Positions 9,135 through 17,640 of a stretch of 64,000 bases of DNA are shown in pieces (within the stretch, counting starts at the first letter, position 1; each line of letters starts with the position of its first letter). Both the position numbers and the translations under genes were made by a program. Source of the DNA: Gracilimonas sp034520725 (GTDB taxonomy: Bacteria; Bacteroidota; Rhodothermia; Balneolales; Balneolaceae); assembly GCA_034520725.1 (NCBI GenBank), contig JAXHNH010000001.1:186001-250000 (forward strand), written 5' to 3'. Under the pieces are notes generated by a model. That model ran no database searches. It was given only the letters and a program-made list of their open reading frames with translations, and was not told the origin of the DNA.

Positions 9135-9165
9135 TTTGGGTTTATCAGATTATTAAATAACTTTG
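9135..9165 (+). promoter_or_regulatory. Bacteroidota-type promoter for DUF3098-DUF92-symporter
   Basis: TTTG at 9135-9138, then 19 bases, then TAACTTTG at 9158-9165. This matches the published Bacteroidota primary-sigma consensus TTTG-N19-21-TAnnTTTG. It lies 45 bases upstream of the ATG at 9211 in the divergent gap with maf. Confidence 0.55.
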
Positions 9166-9210
9166 TCGGGCGACCACTGAAGCAATTTGAACCAATTTAA
9201 GCAAAAGAAT

Positions 9211-9459
9211 ATGCCAAAACGAAAAGGTAAAAAAACAGACGATCAACCTATGTTTTTTTCTGCCTACAACTATAAAATGATCGGTTTTGCAATACTGCTG
9301 ATAATTGGTGGGTTCACGGCTATGTATCTGGAGAATGAGGTTAATGGATTTATATCATTGTTCGTTTCTCCGATTGTGATCATGGCCGGATTTGTATTGG
9401 TGATCTTTGCGATCATGAAACATGATAGGGACAAAGATACGGCTACAAGCACCGGTTGA
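9211..9459 (+). CDS. DUF3098 small membrane protein
   Basis: 82 residues. A short basic N-terminus (PKRKGKK) is followed by FSAYNYKMIGFAILLIIGG and then SPIVIMAGFVLVIFAIMKH, that is two membrane helices joined by a short loop. This is the arrangement of DUF3098, a family found mainly in Bacteroidota and of unknown role. The ATG at 9211 is preferred over one at 9187, which would add a polar leader absent from the family. Its 3' end overlaps the DUF92 gene by 38 bases, so the pair is probably co-transcribed and coupled. In other Bacteroidota DUF3098 often neighbours ftsX and uppP; here it does not. Confidence 0.7.
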   Translation: MPKRKGKKTDDQPMFFSAYNYKMIGFAILLIIGGFTAMYLENEVNGFISLFVSPIVIMAGFVLVIFAIMKHDRDKDTATSTG

Positions 9460-10291
9460 TCCTGTGTTAGACCGATGGGTAAATATCTTTTTTTCGCTCT
9501 CAATAATTGTTGTATTCATTGTTTTTAGCGGAGCTGTTACTCACAAACAGATATTAGTCGGTCTCTTACTTTCTTTTCTATTCACATTTACGGCCTTTCT
9601 GATAAACTGGCTAACTATAGATGGAGCTGTCTCTGCAACTATTTTTGGCACTATTGCCTATGGTTTAGGCGGCTTTTTAGGGGCGGGATTGGTACTCGCT
9701 TTTTTCATTTCTGGCTCTATTCTTTCAAAAGATCAGGTTTCAGAGGAGGGGTTTCTTCAAAAAAAATTCCGCAGAGATAGTAAACAGGTCTGGGCAAATG
9801 GATTCTGGTTTTGTCTGGGTTTGGTGATATGGTTCCTATCCGGGCAGTCGATGTATTTAGTGGCAGCTTCAGCTTCTTTGGCAGCTACAACTTCTGACAC
9901 CTGGGCCACTGAGATAGGCTACAGGAGGTTCAGGTCCAAAACAAGACTCATAACAAACTGGGAAAAAGTTGAACCCGGCACCGACGGCGCAGTTAGTTTT
10001 CATGGGACCATAGGGGGACTATTGGGTGCTGCATTTATAGGATTGATGTATTGGCTGCTAAGTGAAGATGGAAATCTGCTTGAGGTAACAATTATATCTT
10101 CATTGGGATTTTTAGGTTGTCTTGTGGATTCTTACATTGGCGCCCGCTATCAATATCAACAAATTGATTTTTTCGGATTCCAGATATTTGGGATTGAAAA
10201 GTTTTACGTAAGCAACAACATTGTAAACTGGATCTCAGCCGGGATCGCAGCGATCTTAAGTTTCATCATAATTTTAATTATTGGCATATGA
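9422..10291 (+). CDS. DUF92 integral membrane protein (VTE6-like)
   Basis: 289 residues, hydrophobic throughout with about seven membrane helices. DUF92 hallmarks are IDGAVSATIFGTIAYGLGG (helix 3), SILSKDQ, ATTSDTWATEIG and PGTDGAVSFHGTIGGLLGA, plus a late LVDSYIGARYQYQ segment. The plant homologue VTE6 is reported to phosphorylate phytyl phosphate; bacterial members probably act on isoprenoid phosphates, but that is inference. The first ~40 bases overlap DUF3098. The stop overlaps the symporter start by four bases (ATGA), suggesting translational coupling of all three genes. Confidence 0.85.
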   Translation: MIGTKIRLQAPVDPVLDRWVNIFFSLSIIVVFIVFSGAVTHKQILVGLLLSFLFTFTAFLINWLTIDGAVSATIFGTIAYGLGGFLGAGLVLAFFISGSILSKDQVSEEGFLQKKFRRDSKQVWANGFWFCLGLVIWFLSGQSMYLVAASASLAATTSDTWATEIGYRRFRSKTRLITNWEKVEPGTDGAVSFHGTIGGLLGAAFIGLMYWLLSEDGNLLEVTIISSLGFLGCLVDSYIGARYQYQQIDFFGFQIFGIEKFYVSNNIVNWISAGIAAILSFIIILIIGI

Positions 10292-11589
10292 AATGGTATA
10301 GAAAGTTACACTGGCAAATCATTATCGGTTTAATTCTTGGGTTGATCTGGGGACTGGTTGCAAATTTTGCCGGATTGAATGAATTCACACAAGACTTTAT
10401 AAAGCCAATAGGAACAATATTTATAAAACTGCTGGTGCTGATTGCCGTACCTCTTGTGTTGGTGTCTTTGGTAACAGGTATAACTAGCCTGAACGATACA
10501 GCTAAGTTGTCTCGGATGGGAGTTAAGACCGTGAGCATTTATGCTATTACCACTGTATTTGCTATAAGTATTGGTTTAGCCACAGTCAATATTATGAAGC
10601 CGGGAAAATCACTGCCTGTTGAGACACGTGAGCAATTACAAGCAACATACAGTGAATCTCTTGAAGGAAGAGATGAAGCAGCTATGGAGGTCATGGAACG
10701 TGGTCCACTTGATTTCTTTGTAAATATTGTTCCCGAAAACTTTTTCAGTGCCGCATCCGATAACTCCAATATGCTGCAAGTTGTTTTTGTGGCCATCCTG
10801 CTTGGTATTGGCATCATTAAGATCGGAGGAAAAAAGGCTGAAACACTTACAAGCTTTTTTGATGCCTTCAACGATGTTATCATCAAGATCGTGGAACTTA
10901 TTATGCTCACGGCTCCCTATGGGGTATTTGCATTAATGGCATCGCTGTTGATAGACCTTGCGGGGGATGACCTTGGTAAAGCCATGGAATTGCTATACGC
11001 TTTGGGCTGGTACTGTCTGGCTGTAGTGATCGGACTAACCCTTCACGTATTTATTGTTTATGCAACTCTATTCAAGGCAACCAGTAATATGAAGCTGAGT
11101 ACCTTCTTTCGGGCCATACAGCCGGCAATGCTATTGGGTTTCAGTACCAGCTCAAGTGCGGCTACGCTGCCTGTAACCATGGAACGTGTTGAAAAGAACC
11201 TTGGAGTGGAAGATGAAGTGGCCAGTTTTGTACTTCCGATCGGTGCCACGGTCAATATGGATGGAACGAGCCTTTATCAGGCAGTAGCTGCGGTATTTAT
11301 TGCTCAGGCGTTGGGTATGGACCTTACAATTGTTCAGCAATTAACGATAGTAGTGACAGCAACAGCTGCCTCAATTGGTGCGGCCGGAGTGCCGGGTGCC
11401 GGTATCATTATGTTGGTGATAGTCCTTGAATCTGTTCAGGTTCCAACCGCAGGAATCGCTCTTATCTTAGGGGTAGATCGAATTTTAGATATGTTCAGGA
11501 CCATGGTCAACATCACAGGAGATGCTGCTGTAGCGGTTGCAGTAGCCTCAACAGAGGGTCTTTTAGGTGAAGCACACCTCGAGGATTAG
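10288..11589 (+). CDS. Dicarboxylate/amino acid:cation symporter (DAACS family)
   Basis: A 433-aa inner-membrane carrier of the GltP/GltT/DctA fold. Diagnostic sequences are the serine-rich hairpin GFSTSSSAATLPVTM, the NMDGT motif in PIGATVNMDGTSLYQ, HP2 (ASIGAAGVPGAGIIML) and the helix-8 segment DRILDMFRTMVNITGD, which binds the substrate amino group or carboxylates. It imports glutamate, aspartate or C4-dicarboxylates with Na+ or H+; the exact substrate cannot be read here. It overlaps DUF92 by four bases and is the last gene of the run. No terminator hairpin is obvious in the 87-base gap that follows. Confidence 0.95.
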   Translation: MKWYRKLHWQIIIGLILGLIWGLVANFAGLNEFTQDFIKPIGTIFIKLLVLIAVPLVLVSLVTGITSLNDTAKLSRMGVKTVSIYAITTVFAISIGLATVNIMKPGKSLPVETREQLQATYSESLEGRDEAAMEVMERGPLDFFVNIVPENFFSAASDNSNMLQVVFVAILLGIGIIKIGGKKAETLTSFFDAFNDVIIKIVELIMLTAPYGVFALMASLLIDLAGDDLGKAMELLYALGWYCLAVVIGLTLHVFIVYATLFKATSNMKLSTFFRAIQPAMLLGFSTSSSAATLPVTMERVEKNLGVEDEVASFVLPIGATVNMDGTSLYQAVAAVFIAQALGMDLTIVQQLTIVVTATAASIGAAGVPGAGIIMLVIVLESVQVPTAGIALILGVDRILDMFRTMVNITGDAAVAVAVASTEGLLGEAHLED

Positions 11590-11676
11590 AATCTGAAATT
11601 TCAGCAAATTTTACATGTGTTTATGCCTGAAAATATGTTAATTACATAGACATACTTTAAAGTAACCACAGTGCGT

Positions 11677-14448
11677 ATGGCCGCAAAGTTACTATCTGAA
11701 AACTTAGTTAAATACTTACATATCGCCCTATTGATACTGATCTCTCTTTGGGGAGTTCAGGTTAACGCCCAGTCTGTACTTTTACCGGGCGATGTGGCTG
11801 TGGTATCTGTGAATGCATCCAATAATTCTGTTGACCTGATTCCGCTTATCGATATCGAAAAAGGAACTGTGATCAACCTATCGGCTGGTAAATGGGATCC
11901 ATCTGCCGGTTTATTAACAGGAACCGAGGCTACTCTTTATTTCAAACGTTCCGTTCAGGCAGGATCAAATATCCACGTTGACGGAAATAAGAGCGAAACT
12001 TTTGATTTTAGTGGGAGATTGCCTTTTCTGCGTTCTCAAAATCAGTTTTATGTATTTCAAAAAGAAGAAAATGTCTATCGTTTTATATATGGTTTGAGTT
12101 TTGGTGTTGGTAATGTGGATTCAGAAACTCTGGCTACTGAAATACCGCCTGTTTTAAATGAGACAGAAAATACCTTTGTTCAGTTAGGAGAGAAACAGAA
12201 TCACCAGTATTTCATAAGAAACGGAGCAAGCGGTACGCAGAATATGCTTTTGGGTTTTTTGGGTGATTCAGAAAGCTGGAACAGCAGCGATCGGCCATTT
12301 CTTTCATTCGGAACTTCTTTTAATGTGCTTACACCACCCGTTGTAATGTTTAAAAATACCTCATCTTCATTCACAGAAGGCGATAGTACAGCGACACTTG
12401 AGGTAACGATTTATGAACACGACGGTTCACGCGTATCAGTTGATGTTGAATTTGAGGAAACATACAGTTCTGCAGATTCACTCGACTTTTCTGAATTTAA
12501 AACCAAAACCTTGAATTTTACCGGATTGGTTGGCACCTACACCACCGAGATCCCTTTGCCTATTGCTGAGGATGAAAGTTTTGAAGGACGTGAAGGGGCC
12601 ATTTTTTACTTAAGGAACCTGACCGGCGGTTCAATGGGAGATTTTATTTCTCACAGTGTCGCAATTGAGGACAACAGGGTTCCCAGTCTTGTGATTACTA
12701 ATGTGTCTAACACAACCGATCAGGGAGGTTTTATTGAGGTCAGTAACCTTGAAAATACTGAAGTCTCTCTAAAAGGCTGGATTGTGGCAACTGATAATTC
12801 AAGACTGAGAATTGACAGTTCTGTAGTTTTGGGAGCTTACAAAAAGATCAGATTATATGATGCGACCCAAGAACAGGTTGGCAAGGATCTTGCAAAATCT
12901 TATAACCTAAAAGGTTTGAACAGGCAGCTACTTAACGGGGATGGGGGAGTATTGAGCCTGAAAAATTACAACGGTAAGATCGTACATCAGGTTGGGTATA
13001 GAAGATCAAGAACAATACAGAACAGTGCTATTGCAGCTGATAGGTCACAAAATAATGCTGAAAGTGAACAATCAGGAATGGCAATCACCAACAGTGAAAT
13101 AAGTTCTGCAAAACAAATCACCACAGGATGGAAAATTAGCAAATTGAGTTCTGATGCAGCTTCAGCTTTGCCAAATCACACGAGTTTATATGCCTGGGAT
13201 GATCGATCTAAAGCATTTATGACTTTAAACAGCATTGAGGATAAAAATGTGGAGTTGCCGGTACTTGGATTTTTTGAAGAAAATGAATTAGAAAGTTTGA
13301 ATGATATCGAAACTCAGTTCAGAACTAAGGAAAATGTAAATAGTCCAATAACTTTTAGTTTAAGTGCCATAGATCTAGACAATAATGGATCGATAGAAGG
13401 GGCCGAGGGTTTAAACTTGCTAGAGAATCCATTAGAAGAAAATTTAGTGGTCGGTACCCTGATTGAAATGATCCGTGAAAATCTTGGATCCACCAACTCA
13501 GTAGAAGTGTTTCAAGTTGACAAAGATTCTGATGGTTCTCTCAATTTTGAAGCTTTGAACCAAACCGATGTTGTCACCGCCGATTCATATTTCTGGATCA
13601 AACTTGAGAAAGAAATGGAAACAGCTCTTATTGAAATGGATAGGGATGATCTTATTACAGCCAGCAGAGAACTGAGCGGGGAAAGTGAAGAACAGCTCTC
13701 AGGTGACATTGGATTTCTTAAGTTAAATTTAAAAGCCGATTCAAAACAGCGGAATGTCGATCTTTTTATTGATCCTGAAAATGGGACCAATAATAAAACC
13801 GATCTCAATGCATACCCTGAATTACTGCCGGAAGAACACACATCATTAATATTTTCAGTTAAGCAGAGTGAAGATTTTTATAATTCTGTTTCAATTCCAG
13901 GGAATACTGAACTAGTAGTTTCGCTGCCGGTCAGTTTTGGTAGCTCCACTAATGATTCTTATACTTTGTCCATAGACGAATGGGAAAAAATACCTTCAGA
14001 ATGGAGTATAAAATTGATCGATACATATAATGATAAAGAATATGACCTGAGAAGTGATTTCTCATTGACCTTCGATCATTCGTTCAATAATACCAACGAA
14101 AATCAAAATTCCGAGCGCTTTGAGATTCAGCTCATTCCGGAAGCAGCCAAACAACAGGCAGAAGAGATCTTTTCGGATGTACCCAAAGAGATAGAGTTGA
14201 ATCAGAATTATCCAAATCCCTTTAACCCTGTAACGACCATTTCATTTTATCTCCCAGAATCACAGGAAGTCAAATTGTCGATATTTAATATTGTTGGCCA
14301 ACCTGTAGCGGTTTTATTTGAGGGAAGACTTTCTTCCGGCCGACAACAATTTGAATGGGATGCTACCGATAAGCCAAGCGGTATGTACATTTATCAGTTA
14401 GAAGTGGGTGATAAAGTTATGACTCGAAAGATGACATTAGTTAAATAA
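11677..14448 (+). CDS. Secreted multidomain protein with C-terminal sorting domain
   Basis: About 923 residues. A signal peptide (YLHIALLILISLWGVQVNAQS) is followed by a beta-rich N-terminal region, a Calx-beta-like module near residue 230 (FTEGDSTATLEVTIYE), and a lamin-tail-like domain near 340-430 (LVITNVSNTTDQGGFIEVSN, then VSLKGWIV). The long middle is acidic and ends with the NYPNPFNPVTTISFYLPE sorting module (last ~85 residues, to MTRKMTLVK). That module is the type used by Balneolota and Rhodothermota, probably for type IX secretion and surface anchoring. The ATG at 11677 is chosen over a GTG two codons upstream. The gene stands alone; the ligand or function is unknown. Confidence 0.8.
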   Translation: MAAKLLSENLVKYLHIALLILISLWGVQVNAQSVLLPGDVAVVSVNASNNSVDLIPLIDIEKGTVINLSAGKWDPSAGLLTGTEATLYFKRSVQAGSNIHVDGNKSETFDFSGRLPFLRSQNQFYVFQKEENVYRFIYGLSFGVGNVDSETLATEIPPVLNETENTFVQLGEKQNHQYFIRNGASGTQNMLLGFLGDSESWNSSDRPFLSFGTSFNVLTPPVVMFKNTSSSFTEGDSTATLEVTIYEHDGSRVSVDVEFEETYSSADSLDFSEFKTKTLNFTGLVGTYTTEIPLPIAEDESFEGREGAIFYLRNLTGGSMGDFISHSVAIEDNRVPSLVITNVSNTTDQGGFIEVSNLENTEVSLKGWIVATDNSRLRIDSSVVLGAYKKIRLYDATQEQVGKDLAKSYNLKGLNRQLLNGDGGVLSLKNYNGKIVHQVGYRRSRTIQNSAIAADRSQNNAESEQSGMAITNSEISSAKQITTGWKISKLSSDAASALPNHTSLYAWDDRSKAFMTLNSIEDKNVELPVLGFFEENELESLNDIETQFRTKENVNSPITFSLSAIDLDNNGSIEGAEGLNLLENPLEENLVVGTLIEMIRENLGSTNSVEVFQVDKDSDGSLNFEALNQTDVVTADSYFWIKLEKEMETALIEMDRDDLITASRELSGESEEQLSGDIGFLKLNLKADSKQRNVDLFIDPENGTNNKTDLNAYPELLPEEHTSLIFSVKQSEDFYNSVSIPGNTELVVSLPVSFGSSTNDSYTLSIDEWEKIPSEWSIKLIDTYNDKEYDLRSDFSLTFDHSFNNTNENQNSERFEIQLIPEAAKQQAEEIFSDVPKEIELNQNYPNPFNPVTTISFYLPESQEVKLSIFNIVGQPVAVLFEGRLSSGRQQFEWDATDKPSGMYIYQLEVGDKVMTRKMTLVK

Positions 14449-14530
14449 TGAACATATTTGGAGTTATAACAGTTACCTTAAATAACTATAACTAACATTA
14501 AATAATAGAGGTTACTACTCAATATCTATC

Positions 14531-15352
14531 ATGCATTTTAAAACAATTCAAGGTGTGGAAGTACCGGAGATCGGATTAGGAACACATCGATTAATTGGCA
14601 GAGAGGGCGAGAACATTATTAAATTGGCTCTCAATCTTGGCTACAGACACATTGATACCGCACAAAGCTATAAAAATGAAAGAGAAGTTGGCCAGGCAAT
14701 AAAGAGGTCACATGTTGACCGGAATGAGATCTTTCTCACGACTAAGATCTGGCATACACATCTTGATAAAAAAGATGTACTGAAGGTAGCTGAAAACTCA
14801 CTAAAGGAACTAGATACTCCCTACGTTGACCTACTTTTGGTTCACTGGCCAAATCCTGAAGTGGATATTGAAAAGACTATGGAAGCTTTTCTGTCACTAC
14901 GAGATCAGGGCAAAGCCTTGAATATTGGTGTGGCCAACTATCCGTTGTCTAAACTCAAGGAACTTAACGAAGAACTTGCAGCTCCTATTTATTGTAATCA
15001 GGTGGAATATCATCCTTTTTTAGGTCAACTTGATCTGCTTGATTATGCAGCTGAGCATGACCTCTTGTTTACAGCTTATTCACCACTGGCACAGGGCAAA
15101 GTTATGGATGCCCCCCTGTTAAAGGAATTAGGCGAGAAATACGGGAAGTCACCGGCTCAGATAGCCCTTAGATGGTTGATCGAACAGGAACAGGTAGTAG
15201 CAATTCCAAAAGCATCCACGGAAGAGCATCTTAAGGAGAACATCGATATCTATGATTTTGCTCTTGAAGATGATGACTTTTACGCGATTGATGATCTGGA
15301 AAAATCAACCCGATTAGTTGATCCGGATTTTGCTCCCGATTGGGAAAACTGA
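14531..15352 (+). CDS. Aldo/keto reductase (2,5-diketo-gluconate reductase-like)
   Basis: A 273-aa (alpha/beta)8 NADPH-dependent oxidoreductase reducing aldehydes or ketones. The catalytic tetrad is readable: Asp in GYRHIDTAQSYKNE with Tyr at the end of the same loop, Lys in LTTKIW, and His in LLVHWPNP. The cofactor-binding end has VVAIPKAS and a downstream E-HLKENIDIYDF helix. Size and motifs fit the DkgA/DkgB/YeaE branch of AKR5. The substrate cannot be fixed from sequence. The stop codon touches the stop codon of the opposite-strand thioesterase with no base between. Confidence 0.93.
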   Translation: MHFKTIQGVEVPEIGLGTHRLIGREGENIIKLALNLGYRHIDTAQSYKNEREVGQAIKRSHVDRNEIFLTTKIWHTHLDKKDVLKVAENSLKELDTPYVDLLLVHWPNPEVDIEKTMEAFLSLRDQGKALNIGVANYPLSKLKELNEELAAPIYCNQVEYHPFLGQLDLLDYAAEHDLLFTAYSPLAQGKVMDAPLLKELGEKYGKSPAQIALRWLIEQEQVVAIPKASTEEHLKENIDIYDFALEDDDFYAIDDLEKSTRLVDPDFAPDWEN

Positions 15353-16090
15353 TCATACTTTATTTTTACATACAGCTAAAACCAGGACTTCACCGTTCTG
15401 GTTTTTTAGTTGGTGGAAGTAAGTATCCCTTTCTTTTTCTAAATAATCGGATGTGATCTCATCACCTGCCAGACTTTCTCTTAGAAACTGAATGTCAATA
15501 GCATTTACGGAAGAAGAGATGTTATTTGTGTAATGCTCCATGATCCACTCAACATAACGGGCATTGTTTACGTGGTCATTCATATCAAGATCTGAGTTGC
15601 GAACCTGAAATGATCGCGGATTATTAGATTCTGTAAAAGGCCTTGGACGATTATTTTTTGGTTTTAAAACATGATCGATATCTTTGAGCCGCATATTTAA
15701 AACTTCTTTCGGCATACGTGAAGGTCGTCTGGTTTTTATATTAATCATCATCCAATAACTCAAACAGACACCCAAAGTATTACCATCTTTATCTAAGATC
15801 CTGTAATCTCGATAAGCTCTTAAAGCATCACCTGCAGCCGGCCAGGTTTCAATAGTGATCTCTTCTCTCCATTTTGGAAATCGATGTATTTCAATATCCA
15901 TACGATGTAATACCCAGGTCAGGTTTTGTTCCAGTAACTGAGTGATGTCAAAATTGAGTTTCAGAGCGTGATTTCCCGCCACTTCCTGAAAAAGAGAACA
16001 TAAAGCCGGCAATGTTGAATTGCCGTGCCTGTCAACTTCATTTGCCCTGATCTTAAATTGTTCGGAGTACTTTGTGATATCCATGTTCAT
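15353..16090 (-). CDS. Acyl-ACP thioesterase (FatA/FatB family)
   Basis: 245 residues, double hot-dog fold, hydrolysing acyl-ACP to free fatty acid. The N-terminal hot dog has the RANEVDRHGNSTLPALCSLFQEVAGNHA segment and LTWVLHRMDIEIHRFPKW, both strongly typical of PF01643. The C-terminal hot dog has RNSDLDMNDHVNNARYVEWIME, holding the conserved Asn-His of the active region. An AAGGAT site a few bases upstream supports the start at 16090. In bacteria this enzyme usually tunes membrane fatty-acid composition. It runs tail-to-tail with the aldo/keto reductase; TGATCA (15350-15355) supplies both stops. Confidence 0.92.
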   Translation of the reverse strand: MNMDITKYSEQFKIRANEVDRHGNSTLPALCSLFQEVAGNHALKLNFDITQLLEQNLTWVLHRMDIEIHRFPKWREEITIETWPAAGDALRAYRDYRILDKDGNTLGVCLSYWMMINIKTRRPSRMPKEVLNMRLKDIDHVLKPKNNRPRPFTESNNPRSFQVRNSDLDMNDHVNNARYVEWIMEHYTNNISSSVNAIDIQFLRESLAGDEITSDYLEKERDTYFHQLKNQNGEVLVLAVCKNKV

Positions 16091-16175
16091 TAAATCCTTT
16101 CGTGGTTAGCAACAATAAACTATGCGCCTCAAATTACATAGTGAACCAAAATGCAATTGTCATAAGATCCTTTTA

Positions 16176-16214
16176 AAAATAAAAAAGCCACAGACCAAAT
16201 TTGACCTGTGGCTT
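16176..16214 (-). terminator. Intrinsic terminator of the MBL-fold hydrolase
   Basis: On the minus strand AAGCCACAG and CTGTGGCTT (16185-16214) form a 9-bp stem whose centre (CAAATTTG) is itself self-complementary. It is followed by a TTTTTTATTTTT tract. It sits 19 bases after the stop of the hydrolase gene. Confidence 0.85.
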
Positions 16215-16232
16215 GAATCTAAAATATCAGGT

Positions 16233-16937
16233 TCAGACTAAAAAGTTTTCTCCTTTCTCAGGGATCAATACTTCTGTATCTGTTATGCCCTCAAGGATCT
16301 CCTTGAATTCATTTGGATCACTGTCGATCGGTGGCCATGTTCCATAGTGAATTGGTACTGCAATTTCACAGCCAATCAATTCTACAGCATAAGCTGCTTC
16401 TTCAGGTCCCATAGTGAAATGATCTCCTGTTGGTGCCAGTACAACGTGTGGTCGGTATAATTCACCGTACAGTTCCAGATCAGCGAATATGTTAGTGTCT
16501 CCCATGTGGTAAACACAAATATCGTCTTCAAAAGAGATCACTAATCCACCCGGGTCACCCGCATATTTACCTTTGTATGAGGAACTGTGATTGGCTGAAA
16601 CTAGAGTTACAGAGAAATCCTCAAAATGGACGGTTCCACCTTTATTGAAACCAACAGCCTGATCTTCGGGAAGACCTTCTTCCTGTAAAATCCCAACTAA
16701 TTCCAGAATGCCAATAACCTTGGCTCCTGTATTCTTTGCGATCTCTACGGTGTCACCTACGTGATCTTCATGACCATGGGTGAGTAAAATGTAATCCGCT
16801 TCTTTAACTTCTTTAAGTTCATCAGGTGTAGACGGATTATCTTTTAAAAATGGATCAATATAGATGATCTTACCACTTTGGCTTATCAGCTTAAAAGCTG
16901 AGTGCCCTAGCCAGTGGGCTTTTATCTGAGTATTCAT
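16233..16937 (-). CDS. Metal-dependent hydrolase, UPF0173 MBL fold
   Basis: 234 residues of the beta-lactamase-like metallo-hydrolase fold, UPF0173/YtkL type. It shows WLGHSAFKL, IYIDPFL, the HGHEDHVGD dinuclear metal site, SANHSSSYKG, VYHMGDTNIF with the bridging Asp, PTGDHFTMGPEEAA, and VPIHYGTWPP with the last His. The natural substrate of this family is unknown. An AAGGAG ribosome site just upstream of the ATG at 16937 decides the start; the frame continues to 16976 without support. It is a single gene with its own terminator, divergent from ytxJ. Confidence 0.93.
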   Translation of the reverse strand: MNTQIKAHWLGHSAFKLISQSGKIIYIDPFLKDNPSTPDELKEVKEADYILLTHGHEDHVGDTVEIAKNTGAKVIGILELVGILQEEGLPEDQAVGFNKGGTVHFEDFSVTLVSANHSSSYKGKYAGDPGGLVISFEDDICVYHMGDTNIFADLELYGELYRPHVVLAPTGDHFTMGPEEAAYAVELIGCEIAVPIHYGTWPPIDSDPNEFKEILEGITDTEVLIPEKGENFLV

Positions 16938-17087
16938 AAACTCCTTATTTTTAAGTTGTTTGTTGACTTCATTCATATAATTAAATGAAAATCGCGGTAA
17001 AATGATTCGTAAAAGTGGAAATAAAAAAAGAAGTTGTAACCATAAAAAGATTAGACTTCAAATGATTAAAACTATTACTATTCAAAG

Positions 17088-17489
17088 ATGAGCATTTTTG
17101 ATAGTATAAAAAGTATTTTCAATAATAATACAGTTGATGAGGATTATCTTCAGTGGAGGAGGTTGTCCACCTTTTCAGATGTGAAAAAACTTAATGATGC
17201 ATCACACAGTAAATTTCAATTGATATATAAGCACAGTACACGTTGTGCGACCAGTTACTTCGCTTTAAAGAACCTTCAGAACTTTCCTGAAGAAAAACTA
17301 CAGAAACTTGATCTATACATTATTGATGTGATCAGCCAAAGACAGCTTTCTCACGAAATTTCAGAATACTTTAAAGTGAGACATGAGTCACCTCAGGTTA
17401 TTATACTCAAAGATGGTCAATTGATATGGAATGCATCTCATGGTGATGTTAGAACCGAGGTTATATTAAAGGCTATAAACCTAAATTAA
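17088..17489 (+). CDS. ytxJ: Bacilliredoxin-like protein YtxJ (DUF2847)
   Basis: A 133-aa thioredoxin-fold protein. The IYKHSTRCATSYFALKNL segment is the YtxJ signature with a single redox Cys in an xxRCxxS context, and SPQVIILKDGQLIWNASHGDV is the cis-Pro strand and final helix. YtxJ proteins are reported or predicted to remove bacillithiol from S-bacillithiolated proteins, so the organism probably makes bacillithiol. The usual Pro after the Cys is Ala here. It has its own promoter region. It is divergent from the MBL hydrolase and upstream of, but 150 bases away from, the histidine kinase. Confidence 0.85.
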   Translation: MSIFDSIKSIFNNNTVDEDYLQWRRLSTFSDVKKLNDASHSKFQLIYKHSTRCATSYFALKNLQNFPEEKLQKLDLYIIDVISQRQLSHEISEYFKVRHESPQVIILKDGQLIWNASHGDVRTEVILKAINLN

Positions 17490-17640
17490 AGATCTGATAT
17501 CATATAAAAATATATTTATACAAGTGAATCAATAAATATGAGTTTGACCTTTGATAATTGTATATTTTTCTTTTGTAAAAATAAGAGCATATTAAATGCT
17601 TATGTATGATGCAGTTAACGCTTATTAATTTGGAGTGCCA

